DNA of 64,000 nt from Holophagaceae bacterium (GTDB lineage: Bacteria > Acidobacteriota > Holophagae > Holophagales > Holophagaceae). This document shows positions 31,923 to 40,262 of the stretch, one piece after another (positions within the stretch are counted from its first letter, which is position 1; the number at the start of each line of letters is the position of its first letter). The notes beneath the pieces are model-generated. The model made no database searches. It was not told where the DNA came from and was given only the letters and a program-made list of their open reading frames with translations. A program made the translations under genes and the position numbers. The stretch covers positions 248,001 through 312,000 of the forward strand of contig JADJVL010000006.1 in assembly GCA_016710635.1 (NCBI GenBank). Reading direction: 5' to 3'.

Positions 31923-34900
31923 GACTTCCCCTTGGCGCCGAAGAAGTAGTCCCACCAGCCCGGAGCCTCGGCCTTGGGGGCGCCTTCCGGGTACAGGACC
32001 GTCGGCGGCACCGTGAGCCAGAGCTTGCGGCCAGGGAGGCGATAGACGTACACGCTCACCCCCGTGGGCCGGTACTCCGCGCCGACCCGCTCCAGGATGT
32101 TCAGCTCCGTGCCCCCGTGCTGGGCGGAGCCGCCGGCCCGGAAGTGGAGCACTTCGGTCTCCATGAGGATCTGGCCGGGCAGACCGTTGCGGAAGATCAC
32201 GGGCTTGTGGAGGAAGAGCACCTGCCCCTTCCAGGTCCCGTTGAGGTCGAAGCCCATCTCCCCGGGCTGGACCTCCGCCGGCACCTTGAAGACCGGACTT
32301 TCGGGGCCTTCCACGCCCGGGTCCTCGGGATCCGCAGGATCGGCCTTCACCACCTCCGAGTAGCTCACCCGGAGCTCGCCGGCCTGACCGGTGACGCCCT
32401 GCATGAACCCGGAGATGGCCAGCATGTCCTCCACATCCTGCAGGGAGACCACCTGCAGGACCTTCCGCATCATGCCGCCGGCCTCCTTGGCTCCTTCCTG
32501 GGTGCCCATGATCTGGGCCAGGTCGATGTCCGCGGTGAGCTTTCCCTTGCCAAGGCTGATGGGCAGGGGACGGCCGCCGGAGAGAGCCCCATGGAAGCGC
32601 ACGCGGATCTCCTGGGATTCCCCCAGCCGCCACAGGGGCGTCTCCGGCACCTCCACGCGGAGGGATTTCTTGTCGGCGTTCATGCGGATGCGGGGCGCGC
32701 CCTGCGGCGGCAGGAGCAGGAGGGCGGTGGTGGCGTCGCCGGCCTTCGCGGTCCAGGGCGCGGCCGTATAGGACTCCACCCGCTGGACGCCGAGGCCCGC
32801 CAGGGCTGGCGTGTGGTGGCCCGAGCCCGCCACCGCCGCCACCATGCAGGCGCCGGCAATGGCGTGCCACTGGGTGGCCGCGCCCCGGTTCCAGCCCCAG
32901 CGGTGGTGCACGCCACGGTCCACGCCCTGGTTCGTGCGCACCATGACCATGGCGCCCTTGAGTTCCGCCGGCGGCACCGAACGCCACCTCAGCTCCACGC
33001 AGGGCGAAGACAGGGGTCCCGCGTCCTGCCAGCCCTTCCGCGGCACCAGGACCGAGAGATCGCCTTCGAGGGGCACGGGCGCGTTGTTGTAGATGGGCCA
33101 GCCCTCCTTGGCGCAGAAGAGCAGGTAGTCGGCGCCGAGAATCTTGTCGCTCTGGCTGGTGACCTGCTTCATCGCGTCCACGGCTCCGGTGCGGAAGGTG
33201 CCGAAGGCCTCCAGCAGCGCTTTCAGGAAGGCCTCCTTGTTGGCGCCGTAGTAGCGGTCCCGCAGGCTGAGCAGGAAACGGCTCGCGGCGTAGCCCTTGT
33301 GCCGGGTCTCTTCCTGGTCCCGGCCCTGGGCGTCCAGGGGCAGCTTGTAGAGCCCCATGAACTTTCCGGGCTCGAAAGTCTTGTGGAAGGTCTTCACCCA
33401 GCCCTTCGCCAGGTAGTGGGGTTCCGCTTCCTCCTCCAGCAGCACCGCCGTGGCCTCGCTGAACCAGACGAACTTCCCGCCGCCGCGGAAGTGGGTCCAG
33501 TTGAGGTACTTCGTCCAGTTGAAGTACTCCTTCTGCACCACGTGGAAGAGCTCGTGCACCGCCGTCGTGTGGAGGTCGTCCATCTCCTTCGAAGGGGCGG
33601 CGGCGGTCTGACGCGCGGCGGGGACCATGGCCAGGTTCACGTGGATGTAGGGATAGGTGTAGGAACCGTCCAGGGTGTAGGCGTAGTCGCCCGGCGTCCC
33701 GTTCCAGGGGTCCAGGAAGTGGATCTCGATCTGGTCGGAGCGCTTGAGGAAGCCGCGGGTGGTGTGGAGGTACTCGTAGGCCCGGTCGAAGGCGTCCAGG
33801 CTGTTGGCCACCGCCGGCGGGTAGTAGTGGGCGCGCTTCCAGACTGGATCCTCCATCACCTTCCGAAGGCGCTTCACTTCGGGATCCGCGAGGTAGGCGT
33901 AGTAGCGGCCCGTCCAGACCTGGCGCTCACTGCCTTCCATCGGCAGGCTCATGGCCGCGTCCCAGCGCGCCTTCATGCCGGCTTCCACCAGCCGGTACTC
34001 CGTCGTGTTGGCGAGGACGAGCCCCTTGGGCCAGAAGAGGCGGAAGGGCCCGGCGCTGTCGGAGACATTACGGTCGAAGGTGCCCTGGTCCACCTGGTCC
34101 TTGATGAGGGTGATCACTTCCCAGCCGGCGAAGCCCAGGAACACCGCGAAGAAGATGCCGTTGTGGCGCAGGTCCGCCACCGCCTGCGCGCCTTCCAGCC
34201 GGGTCTGCAGGAACTGGATCCGCCCATCCGGCGCCTGGCGGACGAGCTGCACCCGGGACCGGGCTTCGAGAGGAACGCCGAGGCGCTCCAGGTCCCACGC
34301 CATGCGGACCTGGCCGGGGAAGCAGTCCTCCTCGGACATGCCGCTCTCCAGCTCGAAGCCGGCCACGGGCACCATTCCAGGCAGGGCGCGGGCCGCCCGA
34401 TCGAGGGCCGCCGCGTCCAGGGCCGCCGCGCGGAAGGTCCGGGCCCGGTCGAGGGCGCCCTCGCCGGCGCTCAAGTGGAGCGCCGCGTGGGGCTGGGCGT
34501 CCAGGGCGGCTGTGCTGCTGGCGGGAAGGGTCCCGGGCCGCAGCCGGCCAGACCAGCCGTTCCGGACCAGGCTCAGCACCTGGGAGGGCAGCAGCCGCGG
34601 CTGGCCGGATTCGATGACGAGCGCGGTGCACAAGACGAGTCCGGCGAGACTCCCGAGCACCGCCAGCACCATTAGTGAGGTTGCGAGGCGTCCTTTCCGG
34701 CGCGGGGCGCGTGCAGGTTCCTGGCCTACCACCGCCGCCGCCGCCGCGGCCGTGGGCGCCAAGTCCCGAATCTCCTCCGGGGCGTCCTCCACGACCACCA
34801 GCTGCGTGTCCCCCACGCGGAAGTACTCGCCGGGCCGCAGGCGGTGCCGCTGGATGCGTTCGGCCCCGGCCCAGGTCCCGTTGGCGCTGCCGAGGTCCTC

Positions 34901-35077
34901 GACCACCCAGCCGCCGGCGTCCTTGAAGACGCGCGCATGGTGGCGGGAGACGCCGCCGTCTTCGAGGACCACGTCATTGTCGCCTTCCCGGCCCAGGCGC
35001 AGCCCCGTCGGCGCAAGCCCCGCCGCCCGGCCTTCGCCAGGTCCCGTGCCGGAAGGAAAGACCCACAACCAGGGCAT
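31919..35077 (-). CDS. FHA-domain transmembrane protein with a HExxH metallopeptidase-like ectodomain
   Basis: A 1052-residue protein. Residues about 20-97 are an FHA domain (LGREGDNDVVLED, SRHHARV, GSANGTW), which binds phosphothreonine. After an Ala/Pro linker a single transmembrane segment (LATSLMVLAVLGSLAGLVLC, 131-150) leads to a large outer part with HELFH (508-512) and a downstream Glu (FSEATA, E541), a gluzincin-like spacing. The rest (about 600-1052) is beta-rich and unrecognised. FHA in the cytoplasm plus peptidase outside suggests phospho-controlled proteolysis or signalling, which is inference. GAGG precedes the ATG. Confidence 0.8.
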   Translation of the reverse strand: MPWLWVFPSGTGPGEGRAAGLAPTGLRLGREGDNDVVLEDGGVSRHHARVFKDAGGWVVEDLGSANGTWAGAERIQRHRLRPGEYFRVGDTQLVVVEDAPEEIRDLAPTAAAAAAVVGQEPARAPRRKGRLATSLMVLAVLGSLAGLVLCTALVIESGQPRLLPSQVLSLVRNGWSGRLRPGTLPASSTAALDAQPHAALHLSAGEGALDRARTFRAAALDAAALDRAARALPGMVPVAGFELESGMSEEDCFPGQVRMAWDLERLGVPLEARSRVQLVRQAPDGRIQFLQTRLEGAQAVADLRHNGIFFAVFLGFAGWEVITLIKDQVDQGTFDRNVSDSAGPFRLFWPKGLVLANTTEYRLVEAGMKARWDAAMSLPMEGSERQVWTGRYYAYLADPEVKRLRKVMEDPVWKRAHYYPPAVANSLDAFDRAYEYLHTTRGFLKRSDQIEIHFLDPWNGTPGDYAYTLDGSYTYPYIHVNLAMVPAARQTAAAPSKEMDDLHTTAVHELFHVVQKEYFNWTKYLNWTHFRGGGKFVWFSEATAVLLEEEAEPHYLAKGWVKTFHKTFEPGKFMGLYKLPLDAQGRDQEETRHKGYAASRFLLSLRDRYYGANKEAFLKALLEAFGTFRTGAVDAMKQVTSQSDKILGADYLLFCAKEGWPIYNNAPVPLEGDLSVLVPRKGWQDAGPLSSPCVELRWRSVPPAELKGAMVMVRTNQGVDRGVHHRWGWNRGAATQWHAIAGACMVAAVAGSGHHTPALAGLGVQRVESYTAAPWTAKAGDATTALLLLPPQGAPRIRMNADKKSLRVEVPETPLWRLGESQEIRVRFHGALSGGRPLPISLGKGKLTADIDLAQIMGTQEGAKEAGGMMRKVLQVVSLQDVEDMLAISGFMQGVTGQAGELRVSYSEVVKADPADPEDPGVEGPESPVFKVPAEVQPGEMGFDLNGTWKGQVLFLHKPVIFRNGLPGQILMETEVLHFRAGGSAQHGGTELNILERVGAEYRPTGVSVYVYRLPGRKLWLTVPPTVLYPEGAPKAEAPGWWDYFFGAKGKS

Positions 35078-35232
35078 GGCCGCCTCGTTGCCCGAAGGCT
35101 TCTCAGGCTAGGCGGGGCGCGAGGCCCGCAACCGGTGATCGTTGCCTCATTTCCCGGAAGGGCCAGCCTTGCGCATGGCGTCCAACAGCGCCACGCTACG
35201 GCCGGGCCGCAGGGCTCTGCGGAGGGAGCGGC

Positions 35233-35706
35233 ATGACGGGCGGGGACGCGGCACCGAGGATCCTGCGGCCCCAGGCGGCCCGGCTCCGCCCGGTCCTCGC
35301 GGCGCTGATCCCCGCCACCGCGGCCCTCGATGTGGTGGGCGTGGAGCGCGTGCTGGCGCGGGTGGATGCCCGCCTCGCCCAGGAGGAGCCGCGCCTGCAG
35401 CGCCAACTGAAGCTCTTCATCCGGGTCCTGTGGTGGCTGCCCTTCCTGGGGACGCTAAGGACCTTCGGCGGGCTCCCGCCGGAGCGGCGCGAAGCCTTTC
35501 TGCGGAAGGTCCAGGATGGTCCCGTGCCGAAGCTGCGGGTCGGCCTCTGGGGCCTGCGTACCCTGCTCTTCCTGGGCTGGTACGGCGATCCGGAGGTGCA
35601 GCAGCAGCTCGGCTACCGGCCCAACGCCCGGGGCTGGGAGGCCCTCGCCCATGGCAACCGCCGGCTTGGCGACCGGCCCGGCGACCGGCGGGAGGGACCG
35701 CGATGA
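35233..35706 (+). CDS. Small protein preceding a GMC oxidoreductase (gluconate dehydrogenase subunit 3-like position)
   Basis: A 157-residue mostly helical protein (LRPVLAALIPATAALDVVGVERVLARVDARLA; LKLFIRVLWWLPFLGTLRTFGGL; WGLRTLLFLGWYGDPEVQQQLGY). The phrase WYGDPEVQQQLGY and its place before a GMC oxidoreductase resemble the small subunit 3 family of membrane FAD dehydrogenases, but it lacks a visible Tat signal. GGAGGGAG precedes the ATG, and its stop overlaps the oxidoreductase start (ATGA). A partner subunit role is inferred. Confidence 0.7.
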   Translation: MTGGDAAPRILRPQAARLRPVLAALIPATAALDVVGVERVLARVDARLAQEEPRLQRQLKLFIRVLWWLPFLGTLRTFGGLPPERREAFLRKVQDGPVPKLRVGLWGLRTLLFLGWYGDPEVQQQLGYRPNARGWEALAHGNRRLGDRPGDRREGPR

Positions 35707-37232
35707 GCCGCACGATCCACACGGACGTGCTGGTCCTCGGCTCCGGCGCCGGCGGCGGCACCGTCGCCCAGACCCTGGCGCCCCTGGTGGCTTCCGGCAA
35801 GCGGGTGCTGCTGGTGGAGAAGGGGGGCCGGGTCGACCACGGCCGCCTCTCCGGCCGGGAAGTGGAATGCGCGGCCCTGTTCTACGCCGGCGGCGGCGCG
35901 CGGCCCAGCGCCGACCACACGGTCTCCATGGCCTATGCGGAGGGGCTCGGCGGCTCCACCCAGGTCTACACGGGCACCTCCCTGCCGCCGCCGGAGCGGA
36001 TCATTTCCGGGTGGCGGGTGCCGGGGCTGGCCCACGCCGACCTCGCGGCCCGGGCCCGCCGCTTCGCCGCGCAGAACGGCGCGGACTTCATCCCCCGGGA
36101 CCGCATCAACGACAACAACCGGCTCTTCAAGGAAGGCTGCGAGGCCCTGGGGTGGAAGGCCGAGCAGTTCCCCATCAATGTCCGGGGCTGCAAGGGCTCC
36201 TCCCTGTGCAACCTGGGCTGCCCCAACAACGCCAAGCAGGGCACCCGGCAGGTCCAGATCCCGGAGGCCCAGCGGCAGGGGGTGGAAGTCGTGACCCGCG
36301 CCGAGGCCTGGACGATCAAGGCCGATGGCGGCGGCGCCGAGGTGGAGGTGCGGGTGGACGGCGCGCCCCACGCCGACGGCTCCGAAGGCGAATGGCTGCC
36401 GGGGCGCTACACGGTGAAGGCCCATTCGGTGGTGGTGGCCTGCGGCGCCGTGAACTCCCCGGCCCTGCTCCTGCGCTCCGGGCTGGGCGCGGAGCTGCCG
36501 GCCCTGGGCCGCTGGTGGACCTGCCATCCCGCCCACATCCTCGCGGGCCTCCATCCGCACCCCATCACCAACTTCGTGGGCCACCCCAAGAGCTACGTCT
36601 GGCAGGAGCGCGTGGAGGCCGAGCGCTACTTCCTGGAAGCCTGCATGTACTTCCCCTTCACCACCGCCAAGAACCTCACGGGCTTCGGGGAGGCCCACGA
36701 GCGGCTCATGCGGGCCTACGACCGGCTGCAGATGATCCTGGTGCTGGCCTGCGACGAGGCCCTGCCGGAGCAGCGCATCGATATCGACCGCCAGGGCCGG
36801 CCGGTGATCCGCTACGCCCTCACCGCGAAGACCCTCGAAGCCATGGTGCGGGCCACCCGCGCCGCGGCCCGGATCTTCTTCGCCGCCGGGGCCGAAGCCG
36901 TCCACGCCCCTTCGGCGCGGCCCACCCTCATCGAGCGCAGCGAGGGGGCCGACCTCGAGGCCCGCATCGCCCTCCGCCACTTCCGCCCCGGCAGCGTGAG
37001 CGTTTCCGCCGCGCACCTCATGGGCGGCTGCCGTATGGGAGTGGACTCCGCGGCCTCCGTGACGGACGGCCGGGGCCGCGTCCACCGGCACCCCTGGCTC
37101 TTCGTGGCGGACGCCTCCCTCTTCCCTTCCGCCCTGGAGATCAATCCCTACCTCACCGTCATGGCCCTCGCGGACCGGGTGGGCGAGGCGGTGGCGGAGC
37201 GCGAAGGCGCGTCCCTGCCGGTCGGCGCGTAG
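35703..37232 (+). CDS. GMC-family FAD-dependent oxidoreductase
   Basis: A 509-residue flavoprotein. It opens with the dinucleotide motif VLVLGSGAGGGTVAQTL, followed by GLGGSTQVYTGTSL, a Cys cluster GCKGSSLCNLGCPNNAKQGT (about 162-181), VVACGAVNSPALLLRSG and the C-terminal active-site region SAAHLMGGCRMGVDS and ALEINPYLTVMALADRVGEAV. The CNLGCP segment recalls long-chain alcohol oxidases and sterol oxidases of this superfamily. It probably oxidises an alcohol or sugar group; the substrate is unknown. It is coupled to the small protein upstream and followed by the ThDP enzyme after 23 nt. Confidence 0.88.
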   Translation: MSRTIHTDVLVLGSGAGGGTVAQTLAPLVASGKRVLLVEKGGRVDHGRLSGREVECAALFYAGGGARPSADHTVSMAYAEGLGGSTQVYTGTSLPPPERIISGWRVPGLAHADLAARARRFAAQNGADFIPRDRINDNNRLFKEGCEALGWKAEQFPINVRGCKGSSLCNLGCPNNAKQGTRQVQIPEAQRQGVEVVTRAEAWTIKADGGGAEVEVRVDGAPHADGSEGEWLPGRYTVKAHSVVVACGAVNSPALLLRSGLGAELPALGRWWTCHPAHILAGLHPHPITNFVGHPKSYVWQERVEAERYFLEACMYFPFTTAKNLTGFGEAHERLMRAYDRLQMILVLACDEALPEQRIDIDRQGRPVIRYALTAKTLEAMVRATRAAARIFFAAGAEAVHAPSARPTLIERSEGADLEARIALRHFRPGSVSVSAAHLMGGCRMGVDSAASVTDGRGRVHRHPWLFVADASLFPSALEINPYLTVMALADRVGEAVAEREGASLPVGA

Positions 37233-37255
37233 CACCCACCCACACCGAGGACCCC

Positions 37256-39035
37256 ATGCTGCTGCAGGACCTGAAAGCGGGAAGGCAACCCGGCGCCGCC
37301 ATCGTGGCGGCGGCCCTCGAAACGGCGGGCATCACCCATGCCTTCGGCATTCCGGGCACCCACAACATGGAGCTCTACGACGCCCTGTCGCGCTCCACGG
37401 TGACGGCGGTGCTGATCACCGACGAACAGTCCGCGGGCTTCCTCGCCGACGGCATGGCCCGCTCCGGCGGACCCCTGGCCTGCGCCAACGTGGTGCCCGG
37501 GGCCGGCGTCACCCACTGCCTGTCGGGCATCGCCGAGGCTTTCATGGACGGCGTGCCGCTGCTGGTCCTCACCTGCGGCATCCGCACGGATTCGAAGTAC
37601 CGCTACCAGCTCCACGACATCGATCAGCTGGCGATCCTCCGCCCCATCGTGAAAGGCACCTGGAAGCCCGAACGCGGCGAGGACATCGCCCCCGCCATCC
37701 TCGAGGCGGCGCGGCTCGCCCGCGCCGGCTGCCCGGGTCCCGTGGCGGTGGAGATCCCCGCGAACCTCTACCTGCTGGAACAGACCTACGACCCCGCGAA
37801 GGTGGCGCACCTCCTGGGCAGCCCTCCGGCGCCTCCCGTGGCGGACGAGGTCGCCGTGGCGGACGAGGTCGCCGTGCGGGCCGTGGCGGCCATGCTGGCC
37901 TCGGCGGCCTGCCCCCTGCTGCACGTGGGCCTGGGGGCGGCGGAGGCGGCAGCGGAAGTGCGAGCCCTCGCCGAGCGCACCGGCGCCCTCGTCTCCAGCA
38001 CCTTCTCGGGCAAGGGCGTCTTCCCGGAAACCCATCCCCAGTGGCTGTGGCCGGGCTTCGGCCTCGCCTGCCCCAAGCCCCTGCGCGCCCTCGCCGCCGA
38101 GGCCGACGCCGTGCTCATCCTGGGCGCCCGGATGGGCGAAGTCTCGACGGCGAGCTACGGCCTTGAGCTACCACAGCGCTCCGCCCAGGTGGACATCGAC
38201 CCCTCCGTGCCCGGCGCGAACTTTCCCGTGGAGCTTGCCGTCACCGCCGATGCGAAGGCCTTTCTCGCCGCGCTGCTCGAGGCCCTGCCCCGAGGCCTTG
38301 CCCCAGGCGCGGCCCATGCCGGAGCTGCGGCGCCAAGCCCTCGCGGCAGCCCACGCCCGGGTGCGGCAGGAGCAGGCAGCCCCGTCGGAATCTGGTCGGG
38401 TTTCCCCGGGCGCCCTCTTCCAGGCCCTGCGCCGCCGCCTTCCCGACGCCATCTACACGTCGGATTCCGGCAACGGCACTTTCCTCGCCATGGAGCACCT
38501 GCGCCTGGATGGCCCCCGCCGCTTCCTGGCGCCCACGGACTATAGCTGCATGGGCTACTGCGTGCCCGCGGCCATCGGCGCGCAGCTGGCCCACCCGGGC
38601 CGCCCCGTCGTCGGCCTCGCCGGGGACGGGGCGCTGCTGATGACGGGCCTCGAGCTGCTCACCGCCCGGCAGCAGGGGGCGGCGGTGCTCATCGTCGTGC
38701 TGCGGGACCGGGAGCTGGGCCAGATCGCCGCCTTCCAGCGCACCTTGACGGCGGCGGCTCCCTGCTCCGTCCTTCCCGACTACGATCTGGCGGCCCTCGC
38801 CGCGGTGTCGGGCACCGGCTGCCGGGCGGTGGACGCGGACGGGGACCTGGAGGCGGCCCTGGACTGGGCGCTGGCGGAGACCGCCGCGGGGCGCCCGGCG
38901 GTGCTGGACGTGGCCATCGACTATGAGAGAAAGACCTACTTCACGAAGGGGGTCGTGCAGGCGAATTTCGGCCGCCTGCCCTGGCGCGACCGCCTGCGCA
39001 TGGTCGGCCGCGCGGTGGTACGCCGGATTTTCTGA
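37256..39035 (+). pseudogene. Thiamine-diphosphate enzyme (acetolactate synthase/decarboxylase-like), split by a +1 frameshift
   Basis: Two open frames together give one ThDP enzyme of about 590 residues. The first, from the ATG at 37256, has GIPGTHNMELYDAL, the catalytic Glu region TDEQSAGFLADG and the middle domain through LAALLEAL. The second, one base ahead, continues with PMPELRRQALAAAHARVR and the cofactor domain (SDSGNGTF, GYCVPAAIGAQ, GLAGDGALLMTGLELL) to 39035. The switch lies near the CCCC at 38288-38291. Both frames are open from 38163 to 38545. It may be a disrupted gene, a sequencing error or a real recoding site. An 18-bp tandem duplication sits at 37838-37873. Substrate unknown. 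Confidence 0.8.
37838..37873 (+). repeat. 18-bp perfect tandem duplication within the ThDP enzyme gene
   Basis: GTGGCGGACGAGGTCGCC occurs twice in a row (37838-37855 and 37856-37873), encoding VADEVA twice, in the linker between the first and middle domains. It keeps the reading frame and looks recent because the copies are identical. Confidence 0.95.
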
Positions 39036-39122
39036 AGCGAGGCTTCTTGCCCCGCGCCGCCGGGAAAGAGGACTACCATCGATCCGCCCTTTCCATGCAA
39101 GTCCTCCCCCCGAGGCTCCACC

Positions 39123-39815
39123 ATGCGCACCCGAACCAACGCCTTCCTCACCTCCTTCCTGCTGCTTGGCCTGGCCCTCGGCACCGCGGCCTGCGGTCCG
39201 AAGGAGGCCCCGCCGGTCCCCGCGGCGTCCCCGACCCCGAATCCAGCCCCGGCGCCGGTTCCCGCTCCAGCACCGAAGCCCGAGCCCATGGCCGCACCGG
39301 CGCCCCAAACCCCATCTGCGAAGGCGGCGCCCGCACCGGCCAAGCCTGCGGTCGCCACCAGTGCTCCCGCCGCGAAGGCGGCTCCAGCTCCGGCGCCCGC
39401 ACCTGCACCCGTCGCCGCGCCCACCGCCGCGCCCGTCACCGCGCCGGCACAGGCTCCCGCGCCGGCGCCCAAGCCCGCGGCCGCCACGAGTCCCATCGCC
39501 GATCCGGGTGGCGAGGTGGCGGTGAAGGCCACCAAGGCCGGCCTGGCCAAGGTGGGCGCGGCCGCCTGCAAGATGTGCCACAAGGTCCAGTTCGCCTCCT
39601 GGGCCGACTCCGCCCACGGCAAGCGCACGCCGCCTCTCGACTGCGAGGCCTGCCACGGCCAGGGCAGCGAGTACAAGCCCATGGCCGTGATGAAGGATGC
39701 CGCCAAGGCCAAGGCTGCGGGCCTGGTGCTGCCCGGTGCCGCCTTCTGCGCCACCTGCCACAAGCGGGGCTGGAACGACGGCATGCTGAAGAAGGCCCAC
39801 GCCCACAAGGCCTGA
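39123..39815 (+). CDS. Triheme c-type cytochrome lipoprotein with Pro/Ala-rich tether
   Basis: A 230-residue exported protein. A hydrophobic signal ends in a lipobox-like GTAAC (C24); residues about 25-140 are a long Pro/Ala/Lys spacer; the C-terminal 90 residues carry three heme-binding CxxCH motifs (CKMCH, CEACH, CATCH) with extra His residues (SAHGKR, KAHAHKA) that may be distal ligands, as in NapC/cytochrome c554-type folds. It is probably anchored to a membrane with the hemes held away from it, for electron transfer in the envelope. It starts 87 nt after the ThDP enzyme gene. Confidence 0.88.
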   Translation: MRTRTNAFLTSFLLLGLALGTAACGPKEAPPVPAASPTPNPAPAPVPAPAPKPEPMAAPAPQTPSAKAAPAPAKPAVATSAPAAKAAPAPAPAPAPVAAPTAAPVTAPAQAPAPAPKPAAATSPIADPGGEVAVKATKAGLAKVGAAACKMCHKVQFASWADSAHGKRTPPLDCEACHGQGSEYKPMAVMKDAAKAKAAGLVLPGAAFCATCHKRGWNDGMLKKAHAHKA

Positions 39816-39851
39816 GGCGCCGAACCAGAAAAGCCCTGGCCTGGACCGCGC

Positions 39852-40184
39852 CTAGCGGTTCAGGACCACCGCCATCAGAAACGCCGTGCCGAGCCAGATG
39901 AGGCCGTTGCCCAAACCGGCAAGGCCGGCGAGGAGCGCGGCGAGCCCGGTCCGCCCGGTCCAGCGCCGCGCGAGGAGAAAGACCACGGGGAGGGCGGCCA
40001 GGAGCACGAGGCCCAGCAGCCCCAGCGCGACCATCATGCGGTCCCCGGTGGCACCGGGCCCCTGGCCCCCCGAGGCGAAGGCCGCGAGGACGAGGGCCAG
40101 GAACGCCGCGGCGCCGCAGGCCAGGACATCGCCGCCCAGCAGCAGGACGAGCCTCAGGAAGGACGATCCTTCGCGCTGGTCCAT
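39852..40184 (-). CDS. Hypothetical membrane protein (110 aa)
   Basis: Three hydrophobic segments (LLLGGDVLACGAAAFLALVLAAF; MVALGLLGLVLLAALPVVFLLA; LAALLAGLAGLGNGLIWLGTAFLMAVVL) with short polar joins. GGGAAGCG precedes the ATG. No family recognised. It converges with the cytochrome gene and lies upstream of nothing obvious on its strand, since the M56 gene ends before it starts (40263-42179 is upstream in the same direction). Confidence 0.65.
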   Translation of the reverse strand: MDQREGSSFLRLVLLLGGDVLACGAAAFLALVLAAFASGGQGPGATGDRMMVALGLLGLVLLAALPVVFLLARRWTGRTGLAALLAGLAGLGNGLIWLGTAFLMAVVLNR

Positions 40185-40262
40185 CGCTTCCCACCCTCCG
40201 GCCGCGGCGCCGCGTCCCCGCCCATCCTAGGCGAAGACGCCACGCCGGACGAAACAGTGGCC

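Noticed and set aside
31443..32987. Longer upstream extension of the RDD protein
   Set aside because: The extra 355 codons are antisense-like, Gly/Arg-rich sequence lying inside the FHA-peptidase gene; the GTGA junction gives a proper start.
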